64,000 nt of DNA from Friedmanniella luteola (GCF_900105065.1 NZ_LT629749.1:1240001-1304000); one strand, 5' to 3'. Shown: positions 45,909-56,447, counted from the first letter of the stretch. Numbers and translations are program-made. Notes: generated by a model from the sequence alone, not told the origin.

Positions 45909-46889
45909 TCAGCCCTGGTAGTAGGCGGGGCCGGCCGGTCGCCGGTCGTAGCGCGCACCCTCGGGCTTCGACGGCAGGATCGTCAGGATCAGGATCACCA
46001 GGCTGCCGACGTAGGGGACGAGGTTGACGAGGTACAGCCAGCCGCTGAAGCCGGCGTCGTGCAGCCGGCGCACGGTCACGGCGATGCTCGGGACGACGAC
46101 CGCCAGCAGGACGAGGACGGCGATGATGCCGAGGACCACGGCGCCCGCGGGCACGTCGTCGGAGCCGCTCTCCGCGGAGGCCGCGACGGCCACGAAGGGG
46201 ATGTAGAGGATCAGCGACAGGATGGTCGTGGCCAGCACGAACCACCAGTACTCGCTGCGGCTGGCCCGGCCGTCGAAACGGGCGTACTTCTGGAAGGCCC
46301 GCTTGACCGCGTCGACGGGGCCGATGCCGTACCAGGGCTGGTCGAGGGTGGGGGTGCCGCCCGGGGTGGCGGGCCAGGCCTGGCCGTAGCCGCCCTGCCC
46401 GGAGGTCTGCGCGTACGGGTCCTGCCCGTACCCCTGCTGCCCGTAGCCCTGCTGCCCGTAGCCGGCGGGATCGCCGTACCCCGGTTGCGGGTACCCCTGC
46501 TGCCCGTAGCCCTGCTGCCCGTAGCCCTGCGGGTAGCCGGTCGGGTCGGCGTAGCTCTGCTGCGGGTAGCCCTGCTCGCCGTAGCCCGGGACCTGCCCGT
46601 AGCCCTGCGGCGGGGAGGCGGGCTGCTGCCCGTAGCCCTGCGGGGACTGACCCCAGGGCTGCGGGTCGGGGGCGGACGAGGCGGAGCCGGGCTGGCCGTA
46701 GGGGGCCGCGCCCGACGGCTGGCCGTAGGAGCCCGGCCCCGCCTGCGGGTCGAGCGGGGACGACCCGTGCGGCTGCTGGTCGGTCGGCTGGTGCGGCTGC
46801 GGCGCCCCGGCGCCCTGGTCGCCCGTCGAACCGTCGTGCGTCTCGTGCCCTGGCTGGCTCACGTCCGTCGTTCCCGTCTCTGTGGTCAC
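45909..46889 (-). CDS. DUF805 membrane protein with Gly/Tyr/Gln-rich N-terminus
   Basis: A 326-residue protein. Residues 1-180 are low-complexity and dominated by repeated GYGQQ and GYPQ units; residues about 190-310 are a DUF805 domain ([20 protein letters not shown], then about four hydrophobic segments, with [13 protein letters not shown] near 258). DUF805 function is unknown. GTG 46889 has GGAGG 8 nt upstream. Such tails are seen on several actinobacterial membrane proteins and can be self-associating, but that is not shown here. Confidence 0.85.
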   Translation of the reverse strand: MTTETGTTDVSQPGHETHDGSTGDQGAGAPQPHQPTDQQPHGSSPLDPQAGPGSYGQPSGAAPYGQPGSASSAPDPQPWGQSPQGYGQQPASPPQGYGQVPGYGEQGYPQQSYADPTGYPQGYGQQGYGQQGYPQPGYGDPAGYGQQGYGQQGYGQDPYAQTSGQGGYGQAWPATPGGTPTLDQPWYGIGPVDAVKRAFQKYARFDGRASRSEYWWFVLATTILSLILYIPFVAVAASAESGSDDVPAGAVVLGIIAVLVLLAVVVPSIAVTVRRLHDAGFSGWLYLVNLVPYVGSLVILILTILPSKPEGARYDRRPAGPAYYQG

Positions 46890-46976
46890 GCCGGGCGCCT
46901 CCGGCCCGGTCGGCCACCCACGCTAGTGGCGCACGGGGCCAGAGGGGCGGATCTCCGGGTCACGATCGGGCTGCGC

Positions 46977-48368
46977 TCAGACCCAGGTCCCCGTCGCCAG
47001 CCCGTTGAACCCGGGACGGTGCAAGGGCACGGTCAGCCAGCGCCCGGAGGCCTGCAGGGTGGCCCGGTCGACCTCCAGCACCAGCCGGTGCGGGGTCTGC
47101 ACGAAGACGAGCTGCACCACCAGCCGTCCGCCGGTCGACGTCCCGGTCGCGGACAGCACGACCTGCCGGTCGCGGAGGGCCACCTCGGTCCGGGTCCAGG
47201 AGCCGTCGCCGCAGCCGATGACCAGCTCGGCACCGTCCTCGACCACCGTGACGCGCCACCCGCCCTCGGGGTCGTCCTCGACGGCGGTGACGTCCATCGC
47301 CGCCGTCGCCTCCGGCAGCGCGCTGCCCAGCAGCCCGCCACCGTCGGTCGGCAGCGTCGCGGCGGCCAACCGCTCGGCGAGCGCCGCGTCCTGGTCCGGG
47401 GTCGGGGCGTCAACCCCGGGCAGCACGTGGTCCCAGACGGCGTCGATCAGGCCCTGCATGTTCTCGGTCTGGGCGGTGGTGACCACCACCATGTCCTGCT
47501 CGGGCAGCACGAGGCAGAACTGCCCGTAGGCGCCGTCGCCGCGGTAGCCGTGCCGCGAGCGCCACAGCTGGTAGCCGTAGCCCTGCTGCCAGTCGGGGTT
47601 CGGCTCGGCGGGGTTCGCGGTGTGCACGGCGCTCGCGTCGGCCACCCAACCCTCCGGCAGCAGCCGCTCGCCGTGCCAGACGCCGTCGTCGAGGTAGAGC
47701 TGGCCGAACCGCGCCAGGTCCTCCGTGCGCAGGTGCAGCCCGCTGAAGCCCAGCTCGCGGCCGGCCGGGTGCTGGTGCCAGTAGCCCGGCCCGATGCCCA
47801 GCGGGTCCAGCAGCCGCGGGCGCAGGTACCCGAGCAGGGTCTGACCCGTCACCCGCTGCACGATCGCCCCGAGGGTGTAGGTCGCGCCGTTGTTGTAGCA
47901 GAACACCGAGCCGGGCTGCTGCTCCGGCGGCAGGCCCAGGAACGCACGGACCGGTTCGGTCCGGTCCAGGGTGACGATCCGGTCCAGGGTGTCCGCCACG
48001 TGCCCGGACGCCATCGCGGCGACGTGGCGCACCAGCATCGTCCGGCTGCGCTCGTCGGTCGCGGCGCCGGCGAGCTCGGGGAAGTAGGAGACGACGGGCT
48101 CGTCGAAGGAGAGCAGTCCCTCGGCCGCGGCGAGGCCGGCCGCCGTCGCGGTGAAGCTCTTGCTCAGCGAGTAGAGGAGGTGCGCCTCGTCGGGGCCGTA
48201 GGGCGCCCACCAGCCCTCCGCGACCACGTGGCCGTGCCGGAGCACCATGACGCTGTGCAGCTCGAGGTCGGGGGCCACCTCGACCGCGTCGAGGAAGCCG
48301 GCGAGACCGGCGCTCGAGACCCCCTGGGCGCTCGGGGTGCTGCGGGGCAGGGCGTCGTCGGCGGGCAT
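46977..48368 (-). CDS. Serine hydrolase, class C beta-lactamase family
   Basis: A 463-residue penicillin-binding-protein-like hydrolase. The SxxK motif is SLSK (in LLYSLSKSF) near residue 71; YNN (CYNNGA) near 155 is the second motif. A C-terminal beta domain of about 120 residues follows the catalytic fold. There is no signal peptide, so it is probably a cytoplasmic esterase or peptidase, not an antibiotic-resistance enzyme. ATG 48368 lies 7 nt after TAGGGT and lacks a ribosome-binding site, so it is probably leaderless. It diverges from dxr. Confidence 0.87.
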   Translation of the reverse strand: MPADDALPRSTPSAQGVSSAGLAGFLDAVEVAPDLELHSVMVLRHGHVVAEGWWAPYGPDEAHLLYSLSKSFTATAAGLAAAEGLLSFDEPVVSYFPELAGAATDERSRTMLVRHVAAMASGHVADTLDRIVTLDRTEPVRAFLGLPPEQQPGSVFCYNNGATYTLGAIVQRVTGQTLLGYLRPRLLDPLGIGPGYWHQHPAGRELGFSGLHLRTEDLARFGQLYLDDGVWHGERLLPEGWVADASAVHTANPAEPNPDWQQGYGYQLWRSRHGYRGDGAYGQFCLVLPEQDMVVVTTAQTENMQGLIDAVWDHVLPGVDAPTPDQDAALAERLAAATLPTDGGGLLGSALPEATAAMDVTAVEDDPEGGWRVTVVEDGAELVIGCGDGSWTRTEVALRDRQVVLSATGTSTGGRLVVQLVFVQTPHRLVLEVDRATLQASGRWLTVPLHRPGFNGLATGTWV

Positions 48369-48465
48369 GGCGGTGACCCTAGCCGCGGCCCCCGCCCGCC
48401 TCGGCTCCCGGGTGCGCGTCGCGCAGGGACGGGGCCGGCCGTGAGCCGTAGGGCACACTGAGCCC

Positions 48466-49719
48466 GTGCGCGACGTGGTGATCCTGGGCAGTACCGGCAG
48501 CATCGGCACCCAGGCGCTGGAGGTCATCGCCGCCCGGCCGGAGGAGTTCCGCATCGTCGGGCTCGCCGCCGGCGGGGGCCAGGTCCAGCTGCTCGCCCGG
48601 CAGGCGCTGGAGACCGGCGCCGACGTCGTCGCGGTGCACCAGGCCACGGCCGTCCAGGACCTGCAGCTGGCCTTCTACGCCGAGGCCAGCCGTCGCGGCT
48701 GGGCCACCGGCGGCGCCCGGCTGCCCAAGATCCTCGCCGGGCCTGACGCGGCCACCCAGCTGGCGGCGCACCCCTGCGACGTCGTCCTCAACGGCATCAC
48801 CGGCTCCGCCGGTCTGGCGCCGACCCTGGCCACGCTGGCGACCGGGCGCACCCTGGCGCTGGCCAACAAGGAGTCCCTGGTGATCGGCGGCGCCCTGGTC
48901 ACGGGGGCCGCGGCCCCGGGGCAGATCGTCGCCGTCGACTCCGAGCACTCGGCCATCGCCCAGTGCCTGCGCGGCGGCACCGCCGCCGAGGTCGACCGGC
49001 TGGTCCTGACGGCCAGCGGAGGACCCTTCCGCGGCCGCACCCGGGCCGAGATGGCCGACGTCACCCCGGAGCAGGCGCTCGCCCACCCCACCTGGACCAT
49101 GGGCCGGGTCATCACCACGAACTCGGCCACCCTGGTCAACAAGGGGCTCGAGCTCCTCGAGGCCCACCTGCTCTACGGCGTCGACCTCGACCGGATCGAC
49201 GTCGTGGTGCACCCGCAGTCGGTCGTGCACTCGATGGTCCAGTTCGTCGACGGCTCGACGCTGGCCCAGTGCTCGCCGCCGGACATGAAGCTGCCGATCG
49301 CGCTCGGGCTCAGCTGGCCCGACCGCACCCCCGGAGCGGCCGCCTCCTGCGACTGGACGAAGGCGGCCAGCTGGACCTTCGAGCCGCTGGACGACGACGC
49401 GTTCCCGGCCGTCGAGCTCGCGCGGCGCGCCGGGCGGCTCGGCGGGACCGCCCCCGCGGTGTTCAACGCCGCGAACGAGGAGTGCGTCGACGCCTTCCAC
49501 GCCGGACGGATCGGCTTCCTGCGCATCCTCGAGGTCGTCGAGGCCGTGCTCGACGAGCACGTCGAGGCCGTGCCACGGGAGCCCGACGGTGCGCCCACCC
49601 CCGACGTAGGCTCGACGCTGGTGGCGTCGTCCGCGCTGAGCCTGGAGCTGGTGCTGGCGGCCGACCACTGGGCCCGGCGGCGCGCCCGGGACCTGACCGC
49701 GACGGACCCCGAGAAGTAA
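48466..49719 (+). CDS. dxr: 1-deoxy-D-xylulose 5-phosphate reductoisomerase
   Basis: A 417-residue NADPH enzyme that commits carbon to the MEP isoprenoid pathway. Seen are [18 protein letters not shown] at the N-terminus, [13 protein letters not shown] near 127, and the metal/active-site stretch [12 protein letters not shown] near 158; TASGGPFRG near 184 is the flexible loop. Full length with the C-terminal helical domain. GTG 48466 has no clear ribosome-binding site. It starts the conserved dxr-rip1-ispG set, two of whose members serve the same pathway. Confidence 0.97.
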   Translation: MRDVVILGSTGSIGTQALEVIAARPEEFRIVGLAAGGGQVQLLARQALETGADVVAVHQATAVQDLQLAFYAEASRRGWATGGARLPKILAGPDAATQLAAHPCDVVLNGITGSAGLAPTLATLATGRTLALANKESLVIGGALVTGAAAPGQIVAVDSEHSAIAQCLRGGTAAEVDRLVLTASGGPFRGRTRAEMADVTPEQALAHPTWTMGRVITTNSATLVNKGLELLEAHLLYGVDLDRIDVVVHPQSVVHSMVQFVDGSTLAQCSPPDMKLPIALGLSWPDRTPGAAASCDWTKAASWTFEPLDDDAFPAVELARRAGRLGGTAPAVFNAANEECVDAFHAGRIGFLRILEVVEAVLDEHVEAVPREPDGAPTPDVGSTLVASSALSLELVLAADHWARRRARDLTATDPEK

Positions 49720-49732
49720 GAGGCACCCCCCG

Positions 49733-51031
49733 ATGGACCTGGTCATCTACCTCGGCGGTGCCGTCCTCTTCTTCGCCCTGGTGATGGCCTCGATCGGTCT
49801 GCACGAGATCGGCCACCTCCTCCCCGGCAAGCTGTTCGGGGTCAAGACCACCCAGTACTTCGTCGGCTTCGGCAAGACCCTCTGGTCGCGCCGCCGCGGG
49901 GAGACCGAGTACGGGATCAAGGCGGTCCCGCTGGGCGGCTACGTCCGCTTCGTCGGGATGTTCCCGCCCTCCAAGGACCGGCCGGGCCAGGTCCGCGCCG
50001 GCCGCACCGGGCTGTTCCAGAGCATGGCCGACAACGCGCGGGCCGCCGAGTACGTCGACATCCTGCCCGAGGACGAGGGCCGGCTGTTCTACCAGAAGAA
50101 GTCCTGGCAGAAGCTGGTCATCATGGCCGGCGGCCCGCTGATGAACGTGCTGCTGGCCTTCCTGATCCTGCTGGCCGTCACGGCGAGCTACGGCGTCAAC
50201 CGCTCCACGCTGACCATCGCCGGCGTGCCCGAGTGCATCGTCGCCGCGGACGCCACCGACCGGAGCTGCGCGGGGAAGCCGGCCAGCCCGGCCGCCCGGT
50301 CGGGGATCCGACCCGGCGACACCATCGTCGCCTTCAACGGCCGCCCGGTGAGCAGCTGGGACGAGGTGTCGCAGGCCATCCGCGCCAACCTCGACCGGAC
50401 CGCCGCGTTCACCGTGCTGCGGGACGGGCAGCGGGTCGAGCTGACGCCGGTCAGCACCGTGATCACCGGCGTCCCGGACCGCTACGACCCGGCCAAGCGG
50501 GTCGCCGCCGGCTTCTTCGGGGTCCAGCCCGTCGTCGAGCGGCAGCGCGGCGGGCCCGTCGCGGTGGTCCAGGACATGTGGGGCATGACCAAGCAGACGG
50601 TGGTCGCGCTGGCGGCCTTCCCGGTGAAGGTGTACTACACGGCCTACAACCTGGTGACCGGCCAGCCCCGCGACGTCTACGGGCCGATGAGCATCCTCGG
50701 CGCGAGCCGCGCGGCCGGCGAGATCGCCAGCACCGACCAGATCGGCGCCGCCACCAAGGTCGCCAGCCTGTTCACCGTGCTGGGGTCGGTCAACCTCTTC
50801 GTCGCCCTGTTCAACTTCGTGCCGCTGCTGCCGCTCGACGGCGGGCACATCGTCGGGGCGATCTACGAGGGCCTGCGGCGCACCCTCGCCCGGCTCTTCC
50901 GCCGGCCGGACCCGGGGCACGTGGACACGGCCAGGATGCTGCCCGTCGCCTACCTCGTCGGCAGCGTCATCGCCGTCTCGGGCGTCGTGCTGGTCCTCGC
51001 CGACATCATCGACCCGATCCGGCTGTTCTGA
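49733..51031 (+). CDS. rip1: Site-2 intramembrane metalloprotease
   Basis: A 432-residue zinc protease of the RseP/Rip1 family that cuts anti-sigma factors and other membrane proteins. The HExxH motif is HEIGH at residues 24-28 in the first membrane segment; a PDZ domain lies at about 180-265; the third ligand motif is LLPLDGGHI near 365. Four hydrophobic segments are visible. It starts 13 nt after dxr. The order dxr-rip1-ispG is shared with mycobacteria. Confidence 0.95.
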   Translation: MDLVIYLGGAVLFFALVMASIGLHEIGHLLPGKLFGVKTTQYFVGFGKTLWSRRRGETEYGIKAVPLGGYVRFVGMFPPSKDRPGQVRAGRTGLFQSMADNARAAEYVDILPEDEGRLFYQKKSWQKLVIMAGGPLMNVLLAFLILLAVTASYGVNRSTLTIAGVPECIVAADATDRSCAGKPASPAARSGIRPGDTIVAFNGRPVSSWDEVSQAIRANLDRTAAFTVLRDGQRVELTPVSTVITGVPDRYDPAKRVAAGFFGVQPVVERQRGGPVAVVQDMWGMTKQTVVALAAFPVKVYYTAYNLVTGQPRDVYGPMSILGASRAAGEIASTDQIGAATKVASLFTVLGSVNLFVALFNFVPLLPLDGGHIVGAIYEGLRRTLARLFRRPDPGHVDTARMLPVAYLVGSVIAVSGVVLVLADIIDPIRLF

Positions 51032-51079
51032 GCGCCTGAGCGTCTGGTCGCCCCGGGCCGGTCGTGCCAGGCTGGGCGG

Positions 51080-51511
51080 GTGGGGTCCGGCCGGGGCGGG
51101 GAGGTGGACGAGACGGTGATCCGCGCGCAGCTGGGGCGCTACTTCGAGCACGCGGGCGCCGACGTCGACCACGCCGAGGAGCTGTACCACCCGGACGCGG
51201 TGCTGGAGTTCCCGCAGAGCGGCGAACGCTTCGAGGGCCGCGACGGGTTCACCGCGTGGCGACGGCAGTACCCGGTGGGCCGCGACGACCTCCGCTACCG
51301 CATCCGGCGCACGACCGTCCGCGCCGACTTCTCGGTGGTCGAGCTGTCCGCCAGCTACGACGGCGGCCAGACCTGGGTCCAGGGGGTGCAGCTCCTCGAC
51401 TGGCGCGACGGCAAGGTGGCGCGCGAGCGGGTCTACGTCACGGAGGGGTGGGAGGCCCCGCCGTGGCGGGCGCCCTGGCGCTCGGCCGTGCCGGCCGACC
51501 CGCCCGGCTGA
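51080..51511 (+). CDS. SnoaL/NTF2-like protein
   Basis: A 143-residue cone-fold protein. The order helix-helix-strand starts with VIRAQLGRYFEHAGADVDHA, then LYHPDAVLEFPQSGERFEGR, and ends in VQLLDWRDGKVARERVYVTE, all typical of NTF2-like proteins of unknown substrate. GTG 51080 lies 6 nt after CAGGCT, a possible leaderless -10 box; an in-frame GTG at 51104 is an alternative. It is inserted between rip1 and ispG. Confidence 0.72.
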   Translation: MGSGRGGEVDETVIRAQLGRYFEHAGADVDHAEELYHPDAVLEFPQSGERFEGRDGFTAWRRQYPVGRDDLRYRIRRTTVRADFSVVELSASYDGGQTWVQGVQLLDWRDGKVARERVYVTEGWEAPPWRAPWRSAVPADPPG

Positions 51512-51575
51512 GCGGTGAGCGACCCGCGGTCGTCGGCGCCCGGGCTCGCGGGGCGGGGACTACGCTGGTCCCGCC

Positions 51576-52745
51576 ATGACCATTGACCTCGGCCTGCCCG
51601 CCCTGCCCCCGCCCGTCCTCGCCCCGCGCCGCAAGACGCGCAAGATCAAGGTCGGCAAGGTCGACGTCGGCGGTGATGCGCCCGTCAGCGTGCAGTCGAT
51701 GACCACCACGCTGACCTCCGACATCAACGCGACCCTGCAGCAGATCGCCGAGCTGACCGCCACCGGCTGCGACATCGTGCGGGTCGCGGTGCCCAGCCAG
51801 GACGACGCCGACGCGCTCCCGGCCATCGCCGCCAAGTCGCAGATCCCGGTGATCGCCGACATCCACTTCCAGCCGAAGTACGTCTTCGCGGCCATCGAGG
51901 CCGGCTGCGCGGCCGTCCGGGTCAACCCCGGCAACATCCGCGCCTTCGACGACCAGGTCAAGGAGATCGCCCGGGCGGCCGCCGACCACGGGACCTCCAT
52001 CCGGATCGGCGTCAACGCCGGCTCCCTCGACAAGCGGCTGCTGGCCAAGTACGGCAAGGCGACACCCGAGGCGCTGGCCGAGTCGGCGCTGTGGGAGGCG
52101 AGCCTGTTCGAGGAGCACGGCTTCCGCGACTTCAAGATCAGCGTCAAGCACAACGACCCCGTGATCATGGTCCGGGCGTACGAGCTGCTCAGCGAGGCCT
52201 GCGACTACCCGCTGCACCTCGGCGTCACCGAGGCCGGGCCCGCCTTCCAGGGCACGATCAAGTCCGCCGTCGCGTTCGGCGCGCTGCTGTCCAAGGGCAT
52301 CGGCGACACGATCCGGGTCTCCCTCTCGGCCCCGCCCGTCGAGGAGGTCAAGGTCGGGATCCAGATCCTGCAGTCGCTGAACCTGCGCCCGCGGAAGCTG
52401 GAGATCGTCTCCTGCCCCTCCTGCGGCCGCGCCCAGGTCGACGTCTACAAGCTGGCCGACGCCGTCACCGCCGGGCTGGAGGGGATGACCGTCCCGCTCC
52501 GCGTCGCTGTGATGGGCTGCGTCGTCAACGGCCCCGGCGAGGCCCGCGAGGCCGACCTCGGCGTCGCCTCCGGCAACGGCAAGGGCCAGATCTTCGTCCG
52601 CGGTGAGGTGGTCAAGACCGTCCGCGAGGCCGACATCGTCGAGACCCTGATCGAGGAGGCCCTGCGGCTGGCCGAGTCCATGCCGGCGGGCGAGGGCGGC
52701 CCCGAGGTCTCGGTGGCCGGCGGTCCCGTGCCGGCCCGGGTCTGA
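51576..52745 (+). CDS. ispG: 4-hydroxy-3-methylbut-2-enyl diphosphate synthase
   Basis: A 389-residue [4Fe-4S] enzyme that makes HMBPP in the penultimate step of the MEP pathway. Seen are [20 protein letters not shown] near residue 37, the TIM-barrel motif RVNPGNI near 110 and the cluster ligands CPSCGR near 284 with [11 protein letters not shown] near 318. Full length. It acts two steps beyond the product chain begun by dxr in the same block. Confidence 0.97.
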   Translation: MTIDLGLPALPPPVLAPRRKTRKIKVGKVDVGGDAPVSVQSMTTTLTSDINATLQQIAELTATGCDIVRVAVPSQDDADALPAIAAKSQIPVIADIHFQPKYVFAAIEAGCAAVRVNPGNIRAFDDQVKEIARAAADHGTSIRIGVNAGSLDKRLLAKYGKATPEALAESALWEASLFEEHGFRDFKISVKHNDPVIMVRAYELLSEACDYPLHLGVTEAGPAFQGTIKSAVAFGALLSKGIGDTIRVSLSAPPVEEVKVGIQILQSLNLRPRKLEIVSCPSCGRAQVDVYKLADAVTAGLEGMTVPLRVAVMGCVVNGPGEAREADLGVASGNGKGQIFVRGEVVKTVREADIVETLIEEALRLAESMPAGEGGPEVSVAGGPVPARV

Positions 52746-52755
52746 TCGGCCGCCG

Positions 52756-53634
52756 GTGACCGAGGCCGCGGGCAGGACCGGGACCAGGCTGCGGGACGGC
52801 GGTTCGGTCCGCGTCCTCGGTCGGGCCGACCTGCCGGCCGCCATCCGGGTGCTCTCCAGCCGGCCGGTCGAGAACGTCTTCGTCGCCTCCCGGGTCCGGG
52901 CCGCCGGCCTGGACCCCGCCAGCCTCGGCTGCCCCGTCTGGGGCTACGAGCAGGACGGGGTGCTGCGGTCCCTGTGCCACGCCGGGTCCAACCTCGTCCC
53001 CGTCGGGGCGGGGCCGGACGCGCTGGCCGCCTGGACCGAGTTCGCCGGACCGCAGCGGATGTGCGCCTCGATCATCGGCCCGTCCGGGGTGGCCATGGAC
53101 CTGTGGCAGCGGCTGGGGGAGCGCTGGGGGACCGCCTGGAGCCGGGCGCGGGACGTCCGCCCCCACCAGCCCGTGATGGCGATCGAGGCCGAGCCCGCCG
53201 TCGCGCCCGACCCGCGGGTCCGCCGCGTCACCCTCGACCAGTGGGACGCCTACACCGACGCCGCGATCAAGATGTACACCGAGGAGATCGGGGTCTCCCC
53301 GATCCAGGGCAACCCGGCCGGCTACCGCTTCTACGTGCGCCAGCTGATCACCTCGGGCCGGGCCTTCGGCATCTTCGAGGGCGGCCGGGCCATCTTCAAG
53401 GCCGACCTGGGCTCCGTGTCCGGCACCGTCTCCCAGGTGCAGGGGGTCTGGCTGGACCCCGCGCTGCGCGGCCGCGGGATCGCCGCCCCCGCCATGGCCG
53501 CGGTGGTGCAGCTGGCCCGCGCCGTCGTGCCCACGGTGTCCCTCTACGTCAACGACTACAACCGGCCCGCCCGGGCGACCTACGCGCGCGTGGGGTTCGA
53601 GCAGGTGGGGGAGTTCGCGACCATCCACTACTGA
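52756..53634 (+). CDS. GNAT acetyltransferase with N-terminal DUF4081
   Basis: A 292-residue protein. The first half (about 20-150) is the DUF4081-type domain with RPVENVFVASRVRAAGL near residue 36; the second half is GNAT with VQGVWLDPALRGRGIAAPAM near 228 as the acetyl-CoA motif and LYVNDYNRPARATYARVGF near 262. It is conserved between ispG and proS in actinobacteria; the substrate is not known to me. Start GTG 52756, 10 nt after the ispG stop. Confidence 0.88.
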   Translation: MTEAAGRTGTRLRDGGSVRVLGRADLPAAIRVLSSRPVENVFVASRVRAAGLDPASLGCPVWGYEQDGVLRSLCHAGSNLVPVGAGPDALAAWTEFAGPQRMCASIIGPSGVAMDLWQRLGERWGTAWSRARDVRPHQPVMAIEAEPAVAPDPRVRRVTLDQWDAYTDAAIKMYTEEIGVSPIQGNPAGYRFYVRQLITSGRAFGIFEGGRAIFKADLGSVSGTVSQVQGVWLDPALRGRGIAAPAMAAVVQLARAVVPTVSLYVNDYNRPARATYARVGFEQVGEFATIHY

Positions 53635-53745
53635 GCCGGGCCGCGGCCGATTCCGGGTCGTGGGCCGGGGGCCGCGCTCGGTAGGGTGAGCGGCGGCTCC
53701 CGCCCGTCGCGGGTGGCCGTCGACGTCGAAGAAGAGGCCTGCTCA

Positions 53746-55533
53746 GTGATCACCCGTCTGTCGGAGCTGTTCGTCCGGACCCTGCGCGAGGACCCGGCCG
53801 ACGCCGAGGTGCCCAGCCACCGCTGGCTCGTCCGGGCCGGCTACATCCGCCGCGTCGCCCCCGGCATCTACTCCTGGCTGCCGCTGGGCTACAAGGTGCT
53901 CCGCAACGTCGAGCGGGTGATCCGCCAGGAGATGGAGGCCATCGGCGCCCAGGAGGTGCACCTGCCGGCCCTGCTGCCGCGCGAGCCCTACGAGGCGACG
54001 GGCCGCTGGACCGAGTACGGCCCCAACCTGTTCCGGCTCCAGGACCGGCGGGGCGGGGACTACCTGCTGGGCCCCACCCACGAGGAGATCTTCGCGCTGC
54101 TGGTCAAGGACCTGTACTCCTCCTACAAGGACCTGCCGCTCTCGCTCTACCAGATCCAGACCAAGTACCGCGACGAGGCCCGCCCGCGGGCCGGCATCCT
54201 CCGCGGGCGCGAGTTCGTCATGAAGGACTCCTACTCCTTCGACCTCGACGACGCCGGCCTGCAGAAGTCCTACGACCTGCACCGCGACGCCTACGTCAAG
54301 ATCTTCAACCGGCTCGGCTTCTCCTACGTCATCGTCTCCGCGATGTCGGGAGCCATGGGCGGCTCCCGCAGCGAGGAGTTCCTCGCCATCTCCGAGACGG
54401 GCGAGGACACCTTCGTCCGCTCGCCGGGCGGCTACGCGGCCAACGTCGAGGCGGTGCGGACGCCCGCGCCGGACCCGCGGCCCCTCGACGGCCTGCCCGC
54501 GGCCCACGTCGAGGACACCCCCGGCACCCCGACGATCGAGACGCTCGTCGCCGTGGCGAACGAGCGCGTGCCGCGGTCCGACCGGCCCTGGACCGCGGCG
54601 GACACGCTGAAGAACGTCGTCGTCGTGCTCCGGCACCCGGACGGCACCCGGGAGCCGCTGGTCATCGGGCTGCCCGGCGACCGCGAGGTGGACCTCAAGC
54701 GACTGGGCGCCCAGGTGGAGCCGGCCGAGGTCGAGCCGTTCACCGAGGACGACTTCGCCGACCACCCCTCGCTGGTCAAGGGCTACATCGGGCCGGGCGT
54801 CCTGGGCACGGAGTCCGCCAGCGGCCTCCGCTACCTCGTCGACCCGCGGGTCAGCACCGGCACGGCCTGGGTGACCGGTGCGGACGAGCCGGGCCGGCAC
54901 GTCTTCGACCTCGTCGCCGGCCGGGACTTCACCCCGGACGGCACCATCGAGGCCGCCGAGGTCAGGGCGGGCGACCCGTCACCCGACGGCAGCGGCCCGC
55001 TGCAGCTGGCCCGCGGCATCGAGATGGGCCACATCTTCCAGCTGGGCCGCAAGTACGCCGAGGCGCTCGGCCTCAAGGTCCTCGACGAGAACGGCAAGCT
55101 GGTCACGGTGACCATGGGCTCCTACGGCATCGGGGTCTCCCGGGCCGTGGCCGCCGTCGCGGAGAACACCTGCGACGAGCGGGGCCTGGTCTGGCCGCGC
55201 GAGCTGGCGCCGTTCGACGTCCAGGTGCTCGCGACCGGGAAGGGCACCGAGGTCCTCGAGTTCGCCACCGAGCTGGCCGGCCGGCTGGACGAGGCCGGCA
55301 TCGCCGTGCTGCTCGACGACCGCAAGGCGAGCCCCGGCGTCAAGTTCGCCGACGCCGAGATCATGGGCATGCCGACGATCGTCGTGGTCGGCCGGGGCCT
55401 GGCCGACGGGGTCGTCGAGGTGCGGGACCGCAGGACCGGCGTCCGCACCGACGTGCCCGTGGCCGACGCGCTCGGGGAGGTCCTCACCGTGGTCCGCGGG
55501 CGACCCGAGTTCGACCGCCCGGACCAGCTCTGA
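53746..55533 (+). CDS. proS: Prolyl-tRNA synthetase
   Basis: A 595-residue class II synthetase of the bacterial (ProS-type 1) form with an inserted editing domain. Motif 1 region ([16 protein letters not shown]) is near residue 46, motif 2 ([21 protein letters not shown], split here only by class) is near 137, and the INS domain is at about 235-385, with motif 3 in [11 protein letters not shown] near 460. GTG 53746 has GAAGAGG about 8 nt upstream; an earlier GTG at 53686 overlaps a likely -10 box (TAGGGT). Confidence 0.95.
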   Translation: MITRLSELFVRTLREDPADAEVPSHRWLVRAGYIRRVAPGIYSWLPLGYKVLRNVERVIRQEMEAIGAQEVHLPALLPREPYEATGRWTEYGPNLFRLQDRRGGDYLLGPTHEEIFALLVKDLYSSYKDLPLSLYQIQTKYRDEARPRAGILRGREFVMKDSYSFDLDDAGLQKSYDLHRDAYVKIFNRLGFSYVIVSAMSGAMGGSRSEEFLAISETGEDTFVRSPGGYAANVEAVRTPAPDPRPLDGLPAAHVEDTPGTPTIETLVAVANERVPRSDRPWTAADTLKNVVVVLRHPDGTREPLVIGLPGDREVDLKRLGAQVEPAEVEPFTEDDFADHPSLVKGYIGPGVLGTESASGLRYLVDPRVSTGTAWVTGADEPGRHVFDLVAGRDFTPDGTIEAAEVRAGDPSPDGSGPLQLARGIEMGHIFQLGRKYAEALGLKVLDENGKLVTVTMGSYGIGVSRAVAAVAENTCDERGLVWPRELAPFDVQVLATGKGTEVLEFATELAGRLDEAGIAVLLDDRKASPGVKFADAEIMGMPTIVVVGRGLADGVVEVRDRRTGVRTDVPVADALGEVLTVVRGRPEFDRPDQL

Positions 55534-55556
55534 CGCCCGCGGCCGGCTGAGCGCCC

Positions 55557-56348
55557 GTGGACGCCCTCGACCTGCCGGCGCTGACCCTGGTCCTGCTGGT
55601 GCTCGCGGCGTTCGCCGCCGGCTGGGTGGACGCGGTGGTGGGCGGCGGCGGCCTGATCCAGCTGCCCGCGCTGCTGATCGGGCTGCCGGCCGACGCCCCG
55701 CCCGCGAGCGTGCTCGGCACCAACAAGGTCTCCTCGGTGTTCGGGACGGCGACCAGCTCGATCACCTACGCCCGCAAGATCCGGCCGGACTGGCGGACGA
55801 TCCTGCCGCTGGTCGTGGCCGCCGGCCTCGGCTCGGCGGGCGGCGCACAGCTGGCGAAGTTCCTGCCCAAGGAGTACTTCACCCCGGTCGTGCTGGTCGC
55901 CCTGGTGGTCGTCGGCCTCTACACCTGGCGCCGGCCGCAGCTGGGGCTGGTGTCCGAGCGCAAGCACGACGGCCGTGCCCACTACGGCCGGACGGCCCTG
56001 ATCGGGCTGGGCGTCGGGGCCTACGACGGCTTCCTCGGACCGGGCACCGGCTCGTTCTTCGTCATCCTGCTGGTCGGCGTGCTCGGCTACGGCTTCCTCG
56101 AGGCCAGCGCCAAGGCCAAGATCGCCAACCTCGTCACCAACCTGTCGGCCATCGCCGTCTTCGCGGCCCACGGCTCGGTGCTGTGGGCCCTCGGCCTGGC
56201 CATGGGAGCGGCCAACCTCGTCGGCGGCTTCCTCGGCGCCCGCACCGCCCTCCGGCAGGGCAATGGCTTCGTCCGCAAGGTCTTCCTCGCCGTCGTCGCC
56301 GCCCTGGTGCTGAAGCTCACCTACGACACGGTGACCCAGCTGACCTGA
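55557..56348 (+). CDS. TSUP-family (TauE/SafE) membrane exporter
   Basis: A 263-residue polytopic protein with about eight hydrophobic segments. The duplicated family motif is seen as GWVDAVVGGGGLIQLPALL near residue 21 and YDGFLGPGTGSFFVI near 158. TSUP proteins move sulfite, sulfoacetate or organosulfur compounds; the substrate is unknown here. GTG 55557 follows proS after 23 nt, so it may be cotranscribed. It is convergent with the lipoprotein gene. Confidence 0.9.
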   Translation: MDALDLPALTLVLLVLAAFAAGWVDAVVGGGGLIQLPALLIGLPADAPPASVLGTNKVSSVFGTATSSITYARKIRPDWRTILPLVVAAGLGSAGGAQLAKFLPKEYFTPVVLVALVVVGLYTWRRPQLGLVSERKHDGRAHYGRTALIGLGVGAYDGFLGPGTGSFFVILLVGVLGYGFLEASAKAKIANLVTNLSAIAVFAAHGSVLWALGLAMGAANLVGGFLGARTALRQGNGFVRKVFLAVVAALVLKLTYDTVTQLT

Positions 56349-56353
56349 GGTGA

Positions 56354-56447
56354 GCGCGAGCCGGACGCCTCCCGGCCACCCTCGGGCGCGAGCCGGACCC
56401 ATCCCGGCGAGCGTCGGGCAGCGGGCACCCTCGCGCGCGAGCCGGAC
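56354..56447. repeat. Three copies of a 13-bp sequence between convergent genes
   Basis: GCGCGAGCCGGAC starts at 56354, 56386 and 56435, with spacings of 32 and 49 nt. The copies fill the gap between the TSUP gene and the lipoprotein gene, and the last touches the lipoprotein stop codon. No hairpin-forming inverted copy was seen. Confidence 0.7.

Noticed and set aside
46977-48368. Antibiotic-resistance beta-lactamase
   Set aside because: The protein has SxxK and YxN motifs but no signal peptide and an extra C-terminal domain, which fits a cytoplasmic esterase or peptidase of the broad family.
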